DNA of 64,000 nucleotides from Rodentibacter heidelbergensis (GCF_002000125.1 NZ_MLHH01000014.1:1-64000), one strand, 5' to 3'; positions 47,639-60,148 are shown, counted from the first letter of the stretch. The notes: generated by a model not told the origin, from the letters alone. Program-made: numbers and translations.

Positions 47639-49951
47639 TTACATTGATTCCGTGAAAGTACGGGTGATCACGTCTTGTTGTTGCTCTTTGGTTAAAGAGT
47701 TAAAACGCACGGCGTAACCGGAGACACGAATGGTTAATTGTGGATATTTATCCGGATTTTCCATGGCATCTAACAACATTTCACGGTTTAACACGTTAAC
47801 ATTTAAGTGTTGGCCGCCTTCAACAGTGGCTTCGTGATGGAAATAACCATCCATTAAACCTGCAAGGTTACGGCGTTGTGCTTCCGGATCTTTACCTAAC
47901 GCATTTGGTACGATTGAGAAAGTGTAAGAAATCCCGTCTTTTGCATAGGCAAACGGCAGTTTCGCTACGGAAGTTAATGAGGCAACCGCACCTTTTTGGT
48001 CACGGCCATGCATTGGGTTCGCGCCCGGGCCAAATGGTGCACCGGCACGACGACCATCCGGGGTATTTCCGGTTTTCTTACCGTATACAACATTAGAAGT
48101 AATAGTAAGTACAGATTGGGTTGGTACAGCATTGCGATAAGTTTTAAGTTTTTGAATTTTCTTCATAAAACGTTCAACTAAATCACAGGCAATGTCATCA
48201 ACACGGTTATCGTTGTTACCATATTGTGGATATTCACCTTCGATTTCAAAGTCGATCGCCACGTTAGAGGCGACTACATTGCCGTCTTTATCTTTAATAT
48301 CACCACGAATTGGTTTTACTTTCGCGTATTTGATCGCAGAAAGTGAGTCTGCCGCTACAGAAAGACCAGCGATACCGCATGCCATGGTACGGAATACATC
48401 ACGATCATGTAACGCCATTAATGCCGCTTCATATGAATATTTATCATGCATATAGTGGATAATGTTTAGGGCAGTAACATATTGTTTTGCCAACCAATCC
48501 ATAAAGCTATCCATGCGGGTCATTACTGTGTCGAAGTCTAATACTTCATCTGTAATTGGTGCGGTTTTAGGGCCTACTTGCATACCTAATTTTTCATCAA
48601 TACCGCCATTGATTGCATATAACAAGGTTTTCGCTAAGTTTGCACGAGCACCGAAGAATTGCATTTGTTTACCCACGATCATTGGTGAAACACAACAAGC
48701 GATTGCGTAGTCATCGTTGTTAAAATCTGGGCGCATTAAATCATCGTTTTCATATTGCACGGAAGAGGTATCGATAGACACTTTCGCACAGAAACGTTTG
48801 AAGTTTTCCGGTAACTGCTCAGACCAAAGAATAGTGAGGTTTGGTTCCGGAGATGTACCCATATTGTAAAGGGTGTGCAAAATACGGAAAGTGTTTTTGG
48901 TCACTAATGTACGACCGTCTAACCCCATACCGGCGATAGTTTCGGTTGCCCACATTGGGTCACCGGAGAATAATTGATCGTATTCAGGAGTACGCAAGAA
49001 ACGAACCATACGCAGTTTCATCACTAAGTGGTCGACCAACTCTTGGGCTTCTACTTCGGTGATTTTGCCTGCTTTTAAGTCACGCTCGATATAAATATCG
49101 ATGAAGGTTGCAGTACGACCAAAGGACATTGCCGCACCATTTTGTGATTTGATCGCCGCTAAATAAGCGAAATACATCCATTGGATCGCTTCTTGGGCGT
49201 TGGTAGCTGGATTAGAAATATCGTAACCGTAACTTGCTGCCATTTGTTTCATTTGAGCAAGTGCACGATGTTGTTCTGCGATTTCTTCGCGTAAGCGAAT
49301 AGTGGCTTCAAGATCGATACCGTTTTCAAGGTTGTCTTGTAAAGAGGAGAATTGTGCGTATTTATCTTTCATTAAGAAATCAACACCATAGAGTGCAACA
49401 CGGCGATAATCCCCAATGATACGACCACGGCCATAAGCATCCGGTAAACCGGTTAATACGCCTGATTTACGGCAACGTAAAATATCCGGTGTATAAACAT
49501 CGAACACCCCTTGGTTGTGGGTTTTACGATATTCAGTAAAAATTTTCTTCACTTCAGGGTTGAGCTCACGACCATAGACTTTACATGAGCCTTCCACCAT
49601 TTTAATACCACCGAACGGCATAATGGCACGTTTGAGTGGCGCATCGGTTTGAAGACCAACGATTTTTTCTAAATCTTTGTTGATATAACCCGGTGCATGA
49701 GAAGTAATGGTTGATGGAGTATGCTCATCAAAATCCAATGGGGCATGAGTACGGTTTTCAATTTTAATGCCTTCCATGACCGATTCCCAAAGTTTTGTGG
49801 TCGCTTCGGTTGGCCCTGCTAAGAAAGAATCATCACCTTCATACGGCGTATAGTTTTTTTGAATAAAGTCGCGTACATTGACATTTTCTTGCCAATCACC
49901 ACCGGTGAAACCGGCCCAAGCCACTTTTTGCGCTTCATTAAGTTCTGACAT
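47639..49951 (-). CDS. pflB: Pyruvate formate-lyase
   Basis: Anaerobic glycyl-radical enzyme that splits pyruvate and CoA into acetyl-CoA and formate. The catalytic cysteine pair is in [12 protein letters not shown], and the C-terminal radical site is the glycine in RVSGYAVRF (about residue 745). The 770-residue length is near E. coli's 760. I use the ATG at 49951 (MSELNEAQ), correctly spaced from AAGGA; an ATG six bases upstream overlaps it. It is downstream of focA and upstream of pflA, the conserved focA-pflB-pflA order. Confidence 0.98.
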   Translation of the reverse strand: MSELNEAQKVAWAGFTGGDWQENVNVRDFIQKNYTPYEGDDSFLAGPTEATTKLWESVMEGIKIENRTHAPLDFDEHTPSTITSHAPGYINKDLEKIVGLQTDAPLKRAIMPFGGIKMVEGSCKVYGRELNPEVKKIFTEYRKTHNQGVFDVYTPDILRCRKSGVLTGLPDAYGRGRIIGDYRRVALYGVDFLMKDKYAQFSSLQDNLENGIDLEATIRLREEIAEQHRALAQMKQMAASYGYDISNPATNAQEAIQWMYFAYLAAIKSQNGAAMSFGRTATFIDIYIERDLKAGKITEVEAQELVDHLVMKLRMVRFLRTPEYDQLFSGDPMWATETIAGMGLDGRTLVTKNTFRILHTLYNMGTSPEPNLTILWSEQLPENFKRFCAKVSIDTSSVQYENDDLMRPDFNNDDYAIACCVSPMIVGKQMQFFGARANLAKTLLYAINGGIDEKLGMQVGPKTAPITDEVLDFDTVMTRMDSFMDWLAKQYVTALNIIHYMHDKYSYEAALMALHDRDVFRTMACGIAGLSVAADSLSAIKYAKVKPIRGDIKDKDGNVVASNVAIDFEIEGEYPQYGNNDNRVDDIACDLVERFMKKIQKLKTYRNAVPTQSVLTITSNVVYGKKTGNTPDGRRAGAPFGPGANPMHGRDQKGAVASLTSVAKLPFAYAKDGISYTFSIVPNALGKDPEAQRRNLAGLMDGYFHHEATVEGGQHLNVNVLNREMLLDAMENPDKYPQLTIRVSGYAVRFNSLTKEQQQDVITRTFTESM

Positions 49952-49996
49952 AGTCATTTCCTTTGTTAATTAATAAAAATAATTTGTTTCAACTGA

Positions 49997-50848
49997 TTAG
50001 TGGGATTTTGTGAGGTAACGTTGAAATAAACCAATGCAAATTGCACCACCCACTATATTTCCCAACGTTACCGGGATTAAATTCTTTACAATAAAATGAT
50101 AGACATCTAAATCGGTATATTGACTCGCTTCAATACCTAATTGTTGCCAAAATTCCGGACTGCTGTAATGAGCCGTAAGAATACCCATTGGAATCATAAA
50201 CATATTCGCAACACAGTGCTCAAAGCCTGCTGATACAAATAACGCAATTGGTAAAATCATAATAAAGGCTTTATCGACAACGGTTTTACCGGAATAAGAT
50301 AACCAAACGGCCAAACACACCATGATGTTACACAAAATACCCAAATTAAAGGCTTCAAACCAGCTGTGGTGGATCTTATGTTGTGCCGTATTAAGAATTG
50401 TCAAGCCCCATTGCCCGTTTGCCGCCATGGTTTGGCCGCCAAACCAAATCAGTGCGGCAATAATCAAGCCACCGGCAAAATTCCCAAAATAGACAACAAT
50501 CCAGTTGCGAAGCATTTGCCAAGTGGTAATTTTTCCCTCTACTCGAGCAATGAATGTGAGGGTTGATGAAGTAAAAAGTTCAGTGCCTAATAGCACCACC
50601 ATAATGACGCCGATAGAGAAAACCAAACCACCAACTAATTTTGTTAACCCCCATGGTGCACCGGCTGATGCCGTTTGTGTTGTGGTATAAAAAACAAAAG
50701 CTAAGGCAATGCAAGCGCCGGCACTAATACCGGACATAAAAGAGAGAAAAGGACGCTTTTGAGCTTTATAAGCTGCAGCGTTTTCTGCGAAATCTGTCAC
50801 TTCAGCGGGGCTTAATGCTACCGTAGAAGCCTGTTTAACATCTGACAT
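49997..50848 (-). CDS. focA: Formate channel FocA
   Basis: Pentameric formate/nitrite-family channel in the inner membrane that exports or imports the formate made by PflB. The 283-residue protein has about six membrane segments, the FNT motifs GNFAGGLIIAALIWFGG and GILCNIMVCLAVWLSYSGKT, and AGFEHCVANMFMIPMGI. It precedes pflB by 45 bases. I saw no clear FNR box upstream. Confidence 0.96.
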   Translation of the reverse strand: MSDVKQASTVALSPAEVTDFAENAAAYKAQKRPFLSFMSGISAGACIALAFVFYTTTQTASAGAPWGLTKLVGGLVFSIGVIMVVLLGTELFTSSTLTFIARVEGKITTWQMLRNWIVVYFGNFAGGLIIAALIWFGGQTMAANGQWGLTILNTAQHKIHHSWFEAFNLGILCNIMVCLAVWLSYSGKTVVDKAFIMILPIALFVSAGFEHCVANMFMIPMGILTAHYSSPEFWQQLGIEASQYTDLDVYHFIVKNLIPVTLGNIVGGAICIGLFQRYLTKSH

Positions 50849-50988
50849 CGATAATGCGCTCTTTTTGATATTATAATCGTGGCTATTCTACTCTCTTAGG
50901 GGGGCTTTTCAAGGGATGCACTATGTTATTTAAAAAAAATTTGATATTTTGCAAGTTTTGTTAAGTTTTTATGATTTTGATAAGAAAA

Positions 50989-51011
50989 AAGGCTTGGACA
51001 TGCCAAGCCTT
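50989..51011 (-). terminator. Rho-independent terminator after rplS
   Basis: AAGGCTTGG (50989-50997) pairs with CCAAGCCTT (51003-51011); on the minus strand the stem is followed by TTTTTTC. It ends the rpsP-rimM-trmD-rplS operon. Confidence 0.85.
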
Positions 51012-51033
51012 ATCATTTTCTTTATTTGCGAAA

Positions 51034-52168
<1,135 letters not shown>

Positions 52169-52223
52169 AAGTCAGCCTTATTTTGTTTAAAACAGACAAG
52201 ATTACGTTTGAGCATACCTGAGA

Positions 52224-52751
52224 TTAGAAACCAGCGTCCCAATCCACTTCAATCGTTTTTGTGGTGAGATCGACTCTTTTAACTACTTGTTCATACAAAA
52301 ACGGAATTAACCGTTCTTGTTTTCCAAAAGCATCTTTACTATTGGCTTTGACGACCAACACATCATTTGAACCGGTTTCCATCATTTCTGTGACTGTTCC
52401 CATGGTATAACCTTGAAGATTGATAACTGAGCAACCGATTAAATCGTGCCAGTAATAATCACCTTCTTCCAATTTAGGGAACACAGAAAGATCTACCCCA
52501 ATTTCAACATTCGCTAAAAGCTGAGCCGTTTCACGATCATCGGTGCCTTTCAGTTTCACAATCAGTTCGTGATTATGATGACGCCAATTTTCAAGCTCTG
52601 TGGGTTGCCATTGTCCCTTAATTTTTAAAAACCAAGGTTGATAGTCAAAAATGCTTTCGGCATATTCTGTTGATGAATAAATACGCAACCACCCACGGAT
52701 ACCATAGGTTGAGCCTAATTTGCCCACAACTTCAATACGTTGTTGTTCCAT
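52224..52751 (-). CDS. rimM: Ribosome maturation factor RimM
   Basis: Assembly factor for the head of the 30S subunit; binds S19. The 175-residue protein has the N-terminal beta-barrel with [18 protein letters not shown] and a C-terminal PRC-like domain ([17 protein letters not shown] and [15 protein letters not shown]). I use the ATG at 52751, which follows AGGTG; a GTG start at 52760 is also in frame. Second gene of the operon. Confidence 0.96.
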   Translation of the reverse strand: MEQQRIEVVGKLGSTYGIRGWLRIYSSTEYAESIFDYQPWFLKIKGQWQPTELENWRHHNHELIVKLKGTDDRETAQLLANVEIGVDLSVFPKLEEGDYYWHDLIGCSVINLQGYTMGTVTEMMETGSNDVLVVKANSKDAFGKQERLIPFLYEQVVKRVDLTTKTIEVDWDAGF

Positions 52752-52781
52752 ATTTTTCACCTATCTCCACTCAAAAGCGAA

Positions 52782-53030
52782 TTAAGCGGCTTTTTGAGCT
52801 TCTTTTACCAAGCAGGCAACACGATCGGATAATGATGCGCCTTGACCTACCCAGTGGTTTACACGGTCTAAGTCAATGCGAAGACGTTCTGCATTACCTT
52901 GTGCAATTGGATTGAAGAAGCCAACACGTTCGATGAAACGACCGTCACGAGGTGAACGGCTGTCTGCAACAACGATTTGATAAAAAGGGCGTTTTTTAGC
53001 TCCGCCACGAGATAAACGAATGGTTACCAT
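52782..53030 (-). CDS. rpsP: 30S ribosomal protein S16
   Basis: Small-subunit assembly protein. The 82-residue protein [21 protein letters not shown] is the S16 signature, with [14 protein letters not shown] later. It is the first gene of the rpsP-rimM-trmD-rplS operon and starts after AGGAAGGTT. Confidence 0.98.
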   Translation of the reverse strand: MVTIRLSRGGAKKRPFYQIVVADSRSPRDGRFIERVGFFNPIAQGNAERLRIDLDRVNHWVGQGASLSDRVACLVKEAQKAA

Positions 53031-53206
53031 AACCTTCCTCTCACTATTTGATGATTAAAAGAATATTTCTAAGCTCGAAAGATACCTAGAAATATAGCTT
53101 ACTTTTTTCTCTGTATATATAGACAAAAAGTCCGAGAATTCTACACCTTTTAAAGGAAAAGGCAAGTTAAAATCGTAGGGAAAGGGGAATAATTTAGCAT
53201 AAAAAA

Positions 53207-53275
53207 TGACCGCACTTTGCACACTAACTGGTGGTTTTGTCCATTGTTTTTTGAGTGCAGAGCAAAGTGCGGTCA
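53207..53275 (-). terminator. Inverted pair of uptake sequences after tyrP
   Basis: TGACCGCACTTTGC (53207-53220) and GCAAAGTGCGGTCA (53262-53275) are perfect 14-bp inverted repeats, separated by 41 bases. On the minus strand the stem continues into TTTTTT, so it could terminate tyrP while serving as two uptake signals. Confidence 0.65.
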
Positions 53276-53289
53276 ATTTTCAAGTGATT

Positions 53290-54495
53290 TTAGCCTACGA
53301 CAAAAGGGAGGTAGCCGGCACGGATAGCAAATGGAATAGAGGTGATCACTACGCCAAGTATTAATACGATAAGTAAGGTGACATTGCCTCCCCATACTCG
53401 ATATGGGAGATTAGGGTGAAGACGGCGTGCTTTCCAAACCAGACTGACCGGCAATACGACCGCATAGAAAGCAAACATTTGACCGGCATAACCTAACGCT
53501 AAAATGAATCCCTCCGGATAAAACAGTGCAAAAGCTAAAGGCGGAATAAAGGTTAATAAGCCAAGGGAAATGCGCCCCGCTGAAACATTAAATGAACGTT
53601 TTAGCAAGTCTTCAATACATTCCAATAACCCTAATCCTACTCCTAAAAAAGAGGTGACAAGCGCTAACGTAGAAAATAACTTCACAGCACCGGCAATCAT
53701 CGTACTGCCTGTAATGGCAAGGGTTGCTTTGACTAAACCATTTAACGTGGCATCTTCTTTTAGAATTTGTAAAAACTCATTTTGAGTGAGCAAACCATGG
53801 GTAGAAAGTTGCCATAAAATATAGGCACCAAGTGTAATGGCTGAGCCGATTAAAATAGAAATCCGCAGGGCTTTAACATTCCCCTCTAAATATTTATTCA
53901 AACTCGGAATCGAACCATGGAAGCCAAAGGCCGTAAAAAAAACCGGGCTGGCAGAAATAATTAATGCATTATCGATAGGGATTGCCAGCAGGTTGTCCAT
54001 TTTGATTTCAGGCAACATTAAACCCAATACCACGGCAAAAGCGGCGAGCATGACGAAAAACAGAAGACGATTAATGCGATCGACACTATGAGTTCCTATT
54101 ACAATGAAGACACCAAAAATTAAGGTAAATAAGACAATGCTTGATTTGTTACCCAGTCCTTCCGGTAATAAACTGCTTAATAAAGACCCACCCCCGCTGA
54201 TATAAGCGGCGATTAAGGCATATAAGAAAACAATGAGAACGGCAGTGGCAACAACACGCCCGAATTGACCAAAATATTGTTCGGCAAGCGTACCAATACC
54301 CGCATCGCTTTCTGCGGTTTGGTAAAGTTCTACAAATAATAATGCGGTAAATGTAAGCAACGCCCAAAGCCCTAATAATAAAACGAGGGTAAAGCCAAAG
54401 CCGATGCCTGCGGATGTGAGTGGCATTGCCAGCATCCCTGCCCCGATCATGGTGCCGGAAACCAGTAAGGTACTACCAACAGTTTTGTTCATCAT
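53290..54495 (-). CDS. tyrP: Tyrosine-specific transport protein TyrP (HAAAP family)
   Basis: Aromatic amino-acid/H+ symporter with about 11 membrane helices. The N-terminus VGSTLLVSGTMIGAGMLAMPLTSAGIGF is the hydroxy/aromatic amino acid permease signature. The two TyrR boxes upstream favour a tyrosine transporter over TnaB or Mtr. The length of 401 residues fits. Divergent from yicC; the intergenic DNA holds both promoters. Confidence 0.85.
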   Translation of the reverse strand: MMNKTVGSTLLVSGTMIGAGMLAMPLTSAGIGFGFTLVLLLGLWALLTFTALLFVELYQTAESDAGIGTLAEQYFGQFGRVVATAVLIVFLYALIAAYISGGGSLLSSLLPEGLGNKSSIVLFTLIFGVFIVIGTHSVDRINRLLFFVMLAAFAVVLGLMLPEIKMDNLLAIPIDNALIISASPVFFTAFGFHGSIPSLNKYLEGNVKALRISILIGSAITLGAYILWQLSTHGLLTQNEFLQILKEDATLNGLVKATLAITGSTMIAGAVKLFSTLALVTSFLGVGLGLLECIEDLLKRSFNVSAGRISLGLLTFIPPLAFALFYPEGFILALGYAGQMFAFYAVVLPVSLVWKARRLHPNLPYRVWGGNVTLLIVLILGVVITSIPFAIRAGYLPFVVG

Positions 54496-54511
54496 ATGTT
54501 CCTTATTTTTT

Positions 54512-54529
54512 TGTAATATAAAATTTACA
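54512..54529 (-). promoter_or_regulatory. TyrR box 1 upstream of tyrP
   Basis: TGTAATATAAAATTTACA matches the TyrR consensus TGTAAA-N6-TTTACA with one mismatch. It lies 17 bases upstream of the tyrP start codon, overlapping the likely promoter. Confidence 0.75.
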
Positions 54530-54534
54530 CGGAT

Positions 54535-54552
54535 TGTATTTTAAAATTTACA
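54535..54552 (-). promoter_or_regulatory. TyrR box 2 upstream of tyrP
   Basis: TGTATTTTAAAATTTACA keeps the TGTA-N10-TACA core of a TyrR box. Its centre is 23 bases from that of box 1, about two helical turns, as needed for cooperative binding by hexameric TyrR. Confidence 0.65.
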
Positions 54553-54648
54553 AAGTGTAAACAAAGCATATGAAAATATCTTTAGAATTCACCGCACTTT
54601 CTCGTTACAATAGCCGACAAATCAACTAAGACAAAAATGGGAGATCTT

Positions 54649-55512
54649 ATGATTTACAGTATGACAGCCTTTGCTCGCCTCGAAGTAAAAAAAGACTGGG
54701 GCGATGCGGTATGGGAGATCCGCTCCGTTAACCAACGTTATTTGGAAACTTTCTTTCGCCTACCTGAGCAATTTAGAGGGTTGGAAAACGGTTTGCGTGA
54801 AAAACTTCGCCAAACACTTGCCCGTGGTAAAGTGGAATGTAGCTTACGGATTGATCTAAAAAAACAAGTCAATGGTGAGCTTAATCTCAATAAAGAATTG
54901 GCAAACCAAGTCATTCAATCTTTACAGTGGATTAAAATCCAAGCGGGTGAGGGAGAAATTAATTTAACGGATGTATTACGTTATCCGGGAGTGGTGGAAG
55001 CCCAAGAGCAGGATTTAGATGCCATTAGCCAAGATTTATTGAGCGCCTTTGATGGATTGCTGACAGACTTTATTGCGATGCGTGGACGGGAAGGGGAGAA
55101 ATTGCAAGATATTATCCAACAACGTTTAGACGCCATTATGGTTGAGGCCGATAAAGTGCGCTCACAAATGCCCGAGGTTTTACAGTGGCAACGTGAGCGG
55201 TTGTTGCAACGCTTTGAAGAAGCGCAAATTAGTCTTGATCCGCAACGGGTAGAACAAGAAATGATTTTACTTGCACAGCGTGTGGATGTGGCAGAAGAGC
55301 TTGATCGTTTACAAATGCATGTCAAAGAAACCCAAAATATTTTGAAAAAAGGGGGCGCAGTTGGGCGTAAATTGGATTTTATGATGCAAGAACTTAACCG
55401 TGAGTCCAATACTTTGGCATCAAAATCCATCAATACAGAGATCACCGCTTCAGCCGTAGAATTGAAGGTATTAATTGAACAAATGCGTGAGCAAATTCAG
55501 AATTTAGAATAG
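54649..55512 (+). CDS. yicC: YicC-family endoribonuclease
   Basis: Conserved protein now described as an endoribonuclease in E. coli. The 287-residue length is exactly that of E. coli YicC; MIYSMTAFARLEVKKDWGDAVWEIRSVNQRYLE and VGRKLDFMMQELNRESNTLASKS are the family ends. I use the ATG at 54649, which follows GGGAG; the longer frame at 54637 would start inside that site. Followed closely by ygfZ on the same strand. Confidence 0.94.
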   Translation: MIYSMTAFARLEVKKDWGDAVWEIRSVNQRYLETFFRLPEQFRGLENGLREKLRQTLARGKVECSLRIDLKKQVNGELNLNKELANQVIQSLQWIKIQAGEGEINLTDVLRYPGVVEAQEQDLDAISQDLLSAFDGLLTDFIAMRGREGEKLQDIIQQRLDAIMVEADKVRSQMPEVLQWQRERLLQRFEEAQISLDPQRVEQEMILLAQRVDVAEELDRLQMHVKETQNILKKGGAVGRKLDFMMQELNRESNTLASKSINTEITASAVELKVLIEQMREQIQNLE

Positions 55513-55521
55513 GAGAAAAGA

Positions 55522-56361
55522 ATGACTCAATTTATTCCACTGAATCAGTATCAGATTATTGAGGCGCAAGGTATAGATGCCGAAACCTATCTACAAGGAC
55601 AGCTTACCAGCGATGTGGTGGCCTTGGCGAATGGGGATTCAACGCTGACCGCACACTGCGATCCTAAAGGAAAAATGAATGCGATCTTTCGGGTATACAA
55701 ACTCAGTTCCACACAATTTCTTTTATTAGTGAAAAAAGCGTTGTTGCCGAGTGCGTTAGAGGCCTTAAAAAAATATGCCGTCTTCTCCAAGGTGAGTTTT
55801 GAGTTGCGTGATTGGCAAATTGTGGGATTGATAGGGGAAAAATGCGGAAAAATTCAACCGCACTTCTCAATCGAGATCGATGAACAACGCTCGATTTTGA
55901 TTAATGAAACCCCATTACCAATCACCTTTAATGCAGAGGAAGCGCTGTGGGAAGCGGCGGATATTCAAGTCGGGTTGCCGAATTTAACGGCCAAAACACA
56001 AAATGAATTTATTCCACAAGCGTTGAATTTACAAGCTATTGAACAAGCGATTTCGTTCACTAAAGGCTGCTACCTTGGGCAAGAAATTGTCGCTCGGGCC
56101 AAATACCGTGGTGCTAATAAGCGGGCGATGTTTATCCTAAAAGGTGAAACCGCATCAACGCCTGAAGTGGGGGAATCCATTGAAATGCAAATTGAAGGTC
56201 ATTGGCGTAAAACCGGTACGATTATCCGTGCGGTCAATATTGAGGGAATATTGTGGTTACAGGTTGTGATGAATAATGATGTGGAAATCGACCAATCCTT
56301 CCGTTTGGCAGAAGAGGCAAGCCTGCTCACCATTCAGCCTTTACCTTATATAGTAGAGTAA
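55522..56361 (+). CDS. ygfZ: tRNA-modifying / Fe-S repair protein YgfZ (folate-binding)
   Basis: GcvT-like folate-binding protein needed for maintenance of certain Fe-S enzymes, including MiaB. The signature [17 protein letters not shown], with the catalytic cysteine, is at about residues 181-197. The 279-residue length is slightly shorter than E. coli's. It is nine bases after yicC and one base before anmK, so it belongs to a plus-strand run yicC-ygfZ-anmK-murQ. Confidence 0.93.
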   Translation: MTQFIPLNQYQIIEAQGIDAETYLQGQLTSDVVALANGDSTLTAHCDPKGKMNAIFRVYKLSSTQFLLLVKKALLPSALEALKKYAVFSKVSFELRDWQIVGLIGEKCGKIQPHFSIEIDEQRSILINETPLPITFNAEEALWEAADIQVGLPNLTAKTQNEFIPQALNLQAIEQAISFTKGCYLGQEIVARAKYRGANKRAMFILKGETASTPEVGESIEMQIEGHWRKTGTIIRAVNIEGILWLQVVMNNDVEIDQSFRLAEEASLLTIQPLPYIVE

Positions 56362-56362
56362 A

Positions 56363-57487
56363 ATGCGCGCACAATATTATATCGGGATGATGTCCGGAAC
56401 AAGTCTGGACGGGGTGGATGTGGCGTTGGTGGATTTTTCCACCAGCCCACCTCAATTAGTGGCGACTGATTTTACCCCGATGCCCCAATATTTACGAGAG
56501 AACATCACGGCTCTCGTGCAATCAGGTGAAACCACTTTACATAGGCTGGGTGAATTAGATCATCAATTGGGGCGACTTTATGCCGATTGTGTCAATATTT
56601 TTTTACACAAACACCTTATTTCACCTAAAAAAATTCAAGCCATCGGCTGCCATGGGCAAACTATCTGGCACTCACCAAAAGGGCAATATCCCTTTACTCT
56701 GCAAATTGGTGATATGAATTTAGTGGCCGCCCTCACCGGGATCACCACGCTTGGTGATTTTCGGCGTAAAGATATGGCATTGGGCGGACAAGGTGCTCCT
56801 CTTGTGCCGGCTTTTCACCAAGCGGTCTTTTTTGATCCTCAATCGGTTACTGTGGTATTAAATATTGGCGGGATAAGCAATGTGTCTGTATTAATACCGA
56901 ACCAACCTGTTGTTGGCTTTGACACCGGCCCGGGCAATACCTTACTGGATCAATGGATCGAAAAACATAAAGGGGTAGCCTATGATAAAAATGGTGAGTG
57001 GGCGGCAAGTGGGCAGATAAATGACACATTACTCGATGCTTTATTAGACGAGCCGTTTTTTCAACTCTCCCCTCCAAAAAGCACGGGAAGGGAATTATTC
57101 AATTTGGCTTGGTTGGAACAAAAAATTCAACAGGTGGCGCAACACTCCACCGAACCTCTCCCACAAGATGTACAAGCCACCTTGGTAGAATTGACGGTGC
57201 GTAGCGTTGCAGAAAGTTTAAAAACCATTTATTCCCCTCTCCCTAAACGGCTCCTTGTTTGTGGTGGCGGGGCAAAGAACAGCTTAATGATGCAACGTTT
57301 GGCTAACCTGTTGCCCCAATGGAATATTCATACCACCAATGAATTTGGAATGGATTTAGATTATGTTGAAGCGGCAGCTTTTGCTTGGTTAGCCTATCGC
57401 CGATTACATAATCAATCCGGTAATTTACCTGAAGTGACCGGTGCTAAAAGTGCGGTTAGTTTAGGGGCGATTTTTCCCATGCCTTAA
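56363..57487 (+). CDS. anmK: Anhydro-N-acetylmuramic acid kinase
   Basis: Phosphorylates and opens 1,6-anhydro-MurNAc released from peptidoglycan turnover to MurNAc-6-phosphate. The 374-residue protein begins [20 protein letters not shown], has [22 protein letters not shown] and [14 protein letters not shown], and VCGGGAKN near the end, all of the AnmK/hexokinase-like family. murQ follows 44 bases later. A uptake sequence sits near the 3' end. Confidence 0.97.
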   Translation: MRAQYYIGMMSGTSLDGVDVALVDFSTSPPQLVATDFTPMPQYLRENITALVQSGETTLHRLGELDHQLGRLYADCVNIFLHKHLISPKKIQAIGCHGQTIWHSPKGQYPFTLQIGDMNLVAALTGITTLGDFRRKDMALGGQGAPLVPAFHQAVFFDPQSVTVVLNIGGISNVSVLIPNQPVVGFDTGPGNTLLDQWIEKHKGVAYDKNGEWAASGQINDTLLDALLDEPFFQLSPPKSTGRELFNLAWLEQKIQQVAQHSTEPLPQDVQATLVELTVRSVAESLKTIYSPLPKRLLVCGGGAKNSLMMQRLANLLPQWNIHTTNEFGMDLDYVEAAAFAWLAYRRLHNQSGNLPEVTGAKSAVSLGAIFPMP

Positions 57488-57522
57488 CGTGAGGATTGTT
57501 AAGGTTTTCAGCCGATATTTAA

Positions 57523-58461
<939 letters not shown>

Positions 58462-58499
58462 TGTTGCCCTAATAATAGGGCGGTATCATTGAGATGATA

Positions 58500-58527
58500 A
58501 AAGTGCGGCCAATTTTGACCGCACTTT
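58500..58527. terminator. Inverted pair of uptake sequences between murQ and gor
   Basis: AAAGTGCGG (58500-58508) and CCGCACTTT (58519-58527) pair over nine bases; the left copy has one off-consensus base (AAGTGCGGC). The genes murQ and gor converge on it. The loop contains TTTT but no long T tract follows. Confidence 0.5.
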
Positions 58528-58540
58528 GTGCTAACTGAGA

Positions 58541-59914
58541 TTATCTCATGGTGACAAATTCTTCCGAACCGGTTGGGTGAATGGCGACGGTATTGTCGAA
58601 ATCGGCTTTCGTTGCGCCCATTTTAATGGCAACCGCAAAACCTTGGATCATTTCATCTACCCCAAAGCCAATGCCGTGTAACCCCACAATTTTTTCCTCT
58701 TTGCCGACGCAAACTAATTTCATTCGGCAAGGTTGGCGATGTTGGGTAACCGCAGTGTACATTGCGGTAAAAGAGGATTTATACACTTTCACATTGTCTT
58801 CGCCATATTGTTCGATAGCTTGTGGCTCGGTTAAACCAATAGTGCCGATCGGTGGATGGCTAAACACAACGGTAGGCACAAGGTTATAGTCTAAATGCTC
58901 GTTCGGTTTGTTATTGAATAAACGCTCGGATAAACGGCGGCCTGCTGCAACCGCAACAGGGGTTAATTCAATCCCGCCTTCAATAATATCACCTACGGCA
59001 TAAATGCCTTTCACATTGGTGTTTTGGAATTTATCAACTTTGATATACCCCCGCTCATTGGTTTCCACACCGGCATTTTCCAAACCAATTTTATCGGTAG
59101 CCGGCTCACGACCTGCCGCCCAAATGACGCAATCTACCGTGACATGGCGTTCGTGGTCAAATTTTGCGGTAAGCGATCCATCTTCATTTTTAATGATTTC
59201 TTGAATGGTGGTGTGTTTATGTAACACAATGCCGTCTTGTTCTAACACTTCCAATAAGGTTTCAACGATCAACGGATCTTGATTACGCATTGGCGCATGG
59301 CGGCGCACCACTAAATGGGTTTCTGCTCCAAGGCTGTTGAGTACGCCGGCAAGTTCCACCGCAATATAGCCTGCACCAATAATGGCAACCCGTTTTGGCA
59401 ATTCGGTTAAGGCAAAGAAGCCATCAGAATCAATGCCATATTCTTGTCCTTTAACAGAATGTGGACGGAAAGGTCTTCCACCGGTGGCAATTAAAATATG
59501 ATCTGCTGTGACACGCTCTGTTGAACCATCTGCAAAGCTCACTTCAATGGTATGGGCATCAATGAATTTACCAAAGCCATTAATCACATCAACGTTGTTT
59601 TTGGCTAACACATTATTGTAAGAGGTGTGAATTCGGCTAATGTAAGCTTGGCGACTTTCAATGAGTTTTTCAAAATTAAATTTTTTCACGTCCACATCAA
59701 AGCCATAATCCGGTGCATAATGGTTGATGGCTTCTGCAATTTGAGCGCCATAGAACATCACTTTTTTAGGTACACAACCCACATTGACACAGGTTCCGCC
59801 TAAATATTTGGCCTCGATAATGGCACATTTTTTACCATAGCTTGCGGCACGATTAATGGATGCAATTCCGCCACTGCCGCCACCGATAGCGATATAATCA
59901 TAATGTTTAGTCAT
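58541..59914 (-). CDS. gor: Glutathione reductase
   Basis: NADPH-dependent reduction of glutathione disulfide. The 457-residue flavoprotein shows the FAD motif [16 protein letters not shown], the redox disulfide [16 protein letters not shown], the NADPH-binding [11 protein letters not shown] and the C-terminal [10 protein letters not shown] with the catalytic histidine. The C-terminal and central blocks ([14 protein letters not shown]) are Gor-like rather than lipoamide dehydrogenase-like. Confidence 0.95.
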   Translation of the reverse strand: MTKHYDYIAIGGGSGGIASINRAASYGKKCAIIEAKYLGGTCVNVGCVPKKVMFYGAQIAEAINHYAPDYGFDVDVKKFNFEKLIESRQAYISRIHTSYNNVLAKNNVDVINGFGKFIDAHTIEVSFADGSTERVTADHILIATGGRPFRPHSVKGQEYGIDSDGFFALTELPKRVAIIGAGYIAVELAGVLNSLGAETHLVVRRHAPMRNQDPLIVETLLEVLEQDGIVLHKHTTIQEIIKNEDGSLTAKFDHERHVTVDCVIWAAGREPATDKIGLENAGVETNERGYIKVDKFQNTNVKGIYAVGDIIEGGIELTPVAVAAGRRLSERLFNNKPNEHLDYNLVPTVVFSHPPIGTIGLTEPQAIEQYGEDNVKVYKSSFTAMYTAVTQHRQPCRMKLVCVGKEEKIVGLHGIGFGVDEMIQGFAVAIKMGATKADFDNTVAIHPTGSEEFVTMR

Positions 59915-59965
59915 TGTTTTACCTTTTGATTTAATAGAAAAATTTTTGTCGTATTTTGCCTAAAT

Positions 59966-59995
59966 TTGAACCATAAAGCTATAAATTAGTTTAAT
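59966..59995 (+). promoter_or_regulatory. Putative yhhQ promoter
   Basis: TTGAAC (59966-59971) and TTTAAT (59990-59995) are separated by 18 bases and would start a transcript at about 60001-60003, at the first base of the structured leader. Confidence 0.45.
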
Positions 59996-60000
59996 CGGAT

Positions 60001-60103
60001 AGGGCTATTTAGTCTGGGAAATTCTCTTAAATATTGTCGGATGAGTGGGTATCAGCAAGCTATGCCTTGCAATCTGACGAAATCTGCGTATGATCCCAGC
60101 CCT
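60001..60103 (+). ncRNA. Structured mRNA leader of unknown type upstream of the preQ1 aptamer
   Basis: Nested inverted repeats: AGGGCT (60001-60006) with AGCCCT (60098-60103), alternatively CTGGGA (60014-60019) with TCCCAG (60094-60099); inside, GTCGGAT (60036-60042) with ATCTGAC (60072-60078, one G-T); innermost GCAAG with CTTGC (60055-60070). The two outer stems share bases and exclude each other. I do not recognise the family. Confidence 0.5.
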
Positions 60104-60112
60104 GTTTTCAAC

Positions 60113-60148
60113 TCGGGTTCCCTCACCCCGATTTTTCATTCAAAAAGG
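60113..60148 (+). promoter_or_regulatory. preQ1-I riboswitch candidate controlling yhhQ translation
   Basis: Stem TCGGG/CCCGA (60113-60117 with 60127-60131) encloses the loop TTCCCTCAC, whose last C occupies the position of the ligand-pairing cytosine. The tail ends in CAAAAAGG. Loop bases CCT (60121-60123) can pair with AGG (60146-60148), making the H-type pseudoknot and masking the Shine-Dalgarno seven bases before the yhhQ ATG. The start UUC and the CACCC before the 3' stem parallel the B. subtilis aptamer. The gene regulated is a queuosine-precursor transporter, the expected partner. Confidence 0.7.

Noticed and set aside
50849-50988. FNR box upstream of focA
   Set aside because: TTGAT occurs twice but without the paired ATCAA at four-base spacing, so I do not call a site even though FNR control of pfl is common.
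53055-53276. 73-codon frame between rpsP and tyrP
   Set aside because: It spans the paired uptake sequences and the rpsP promoter region; composition is not protein-like.
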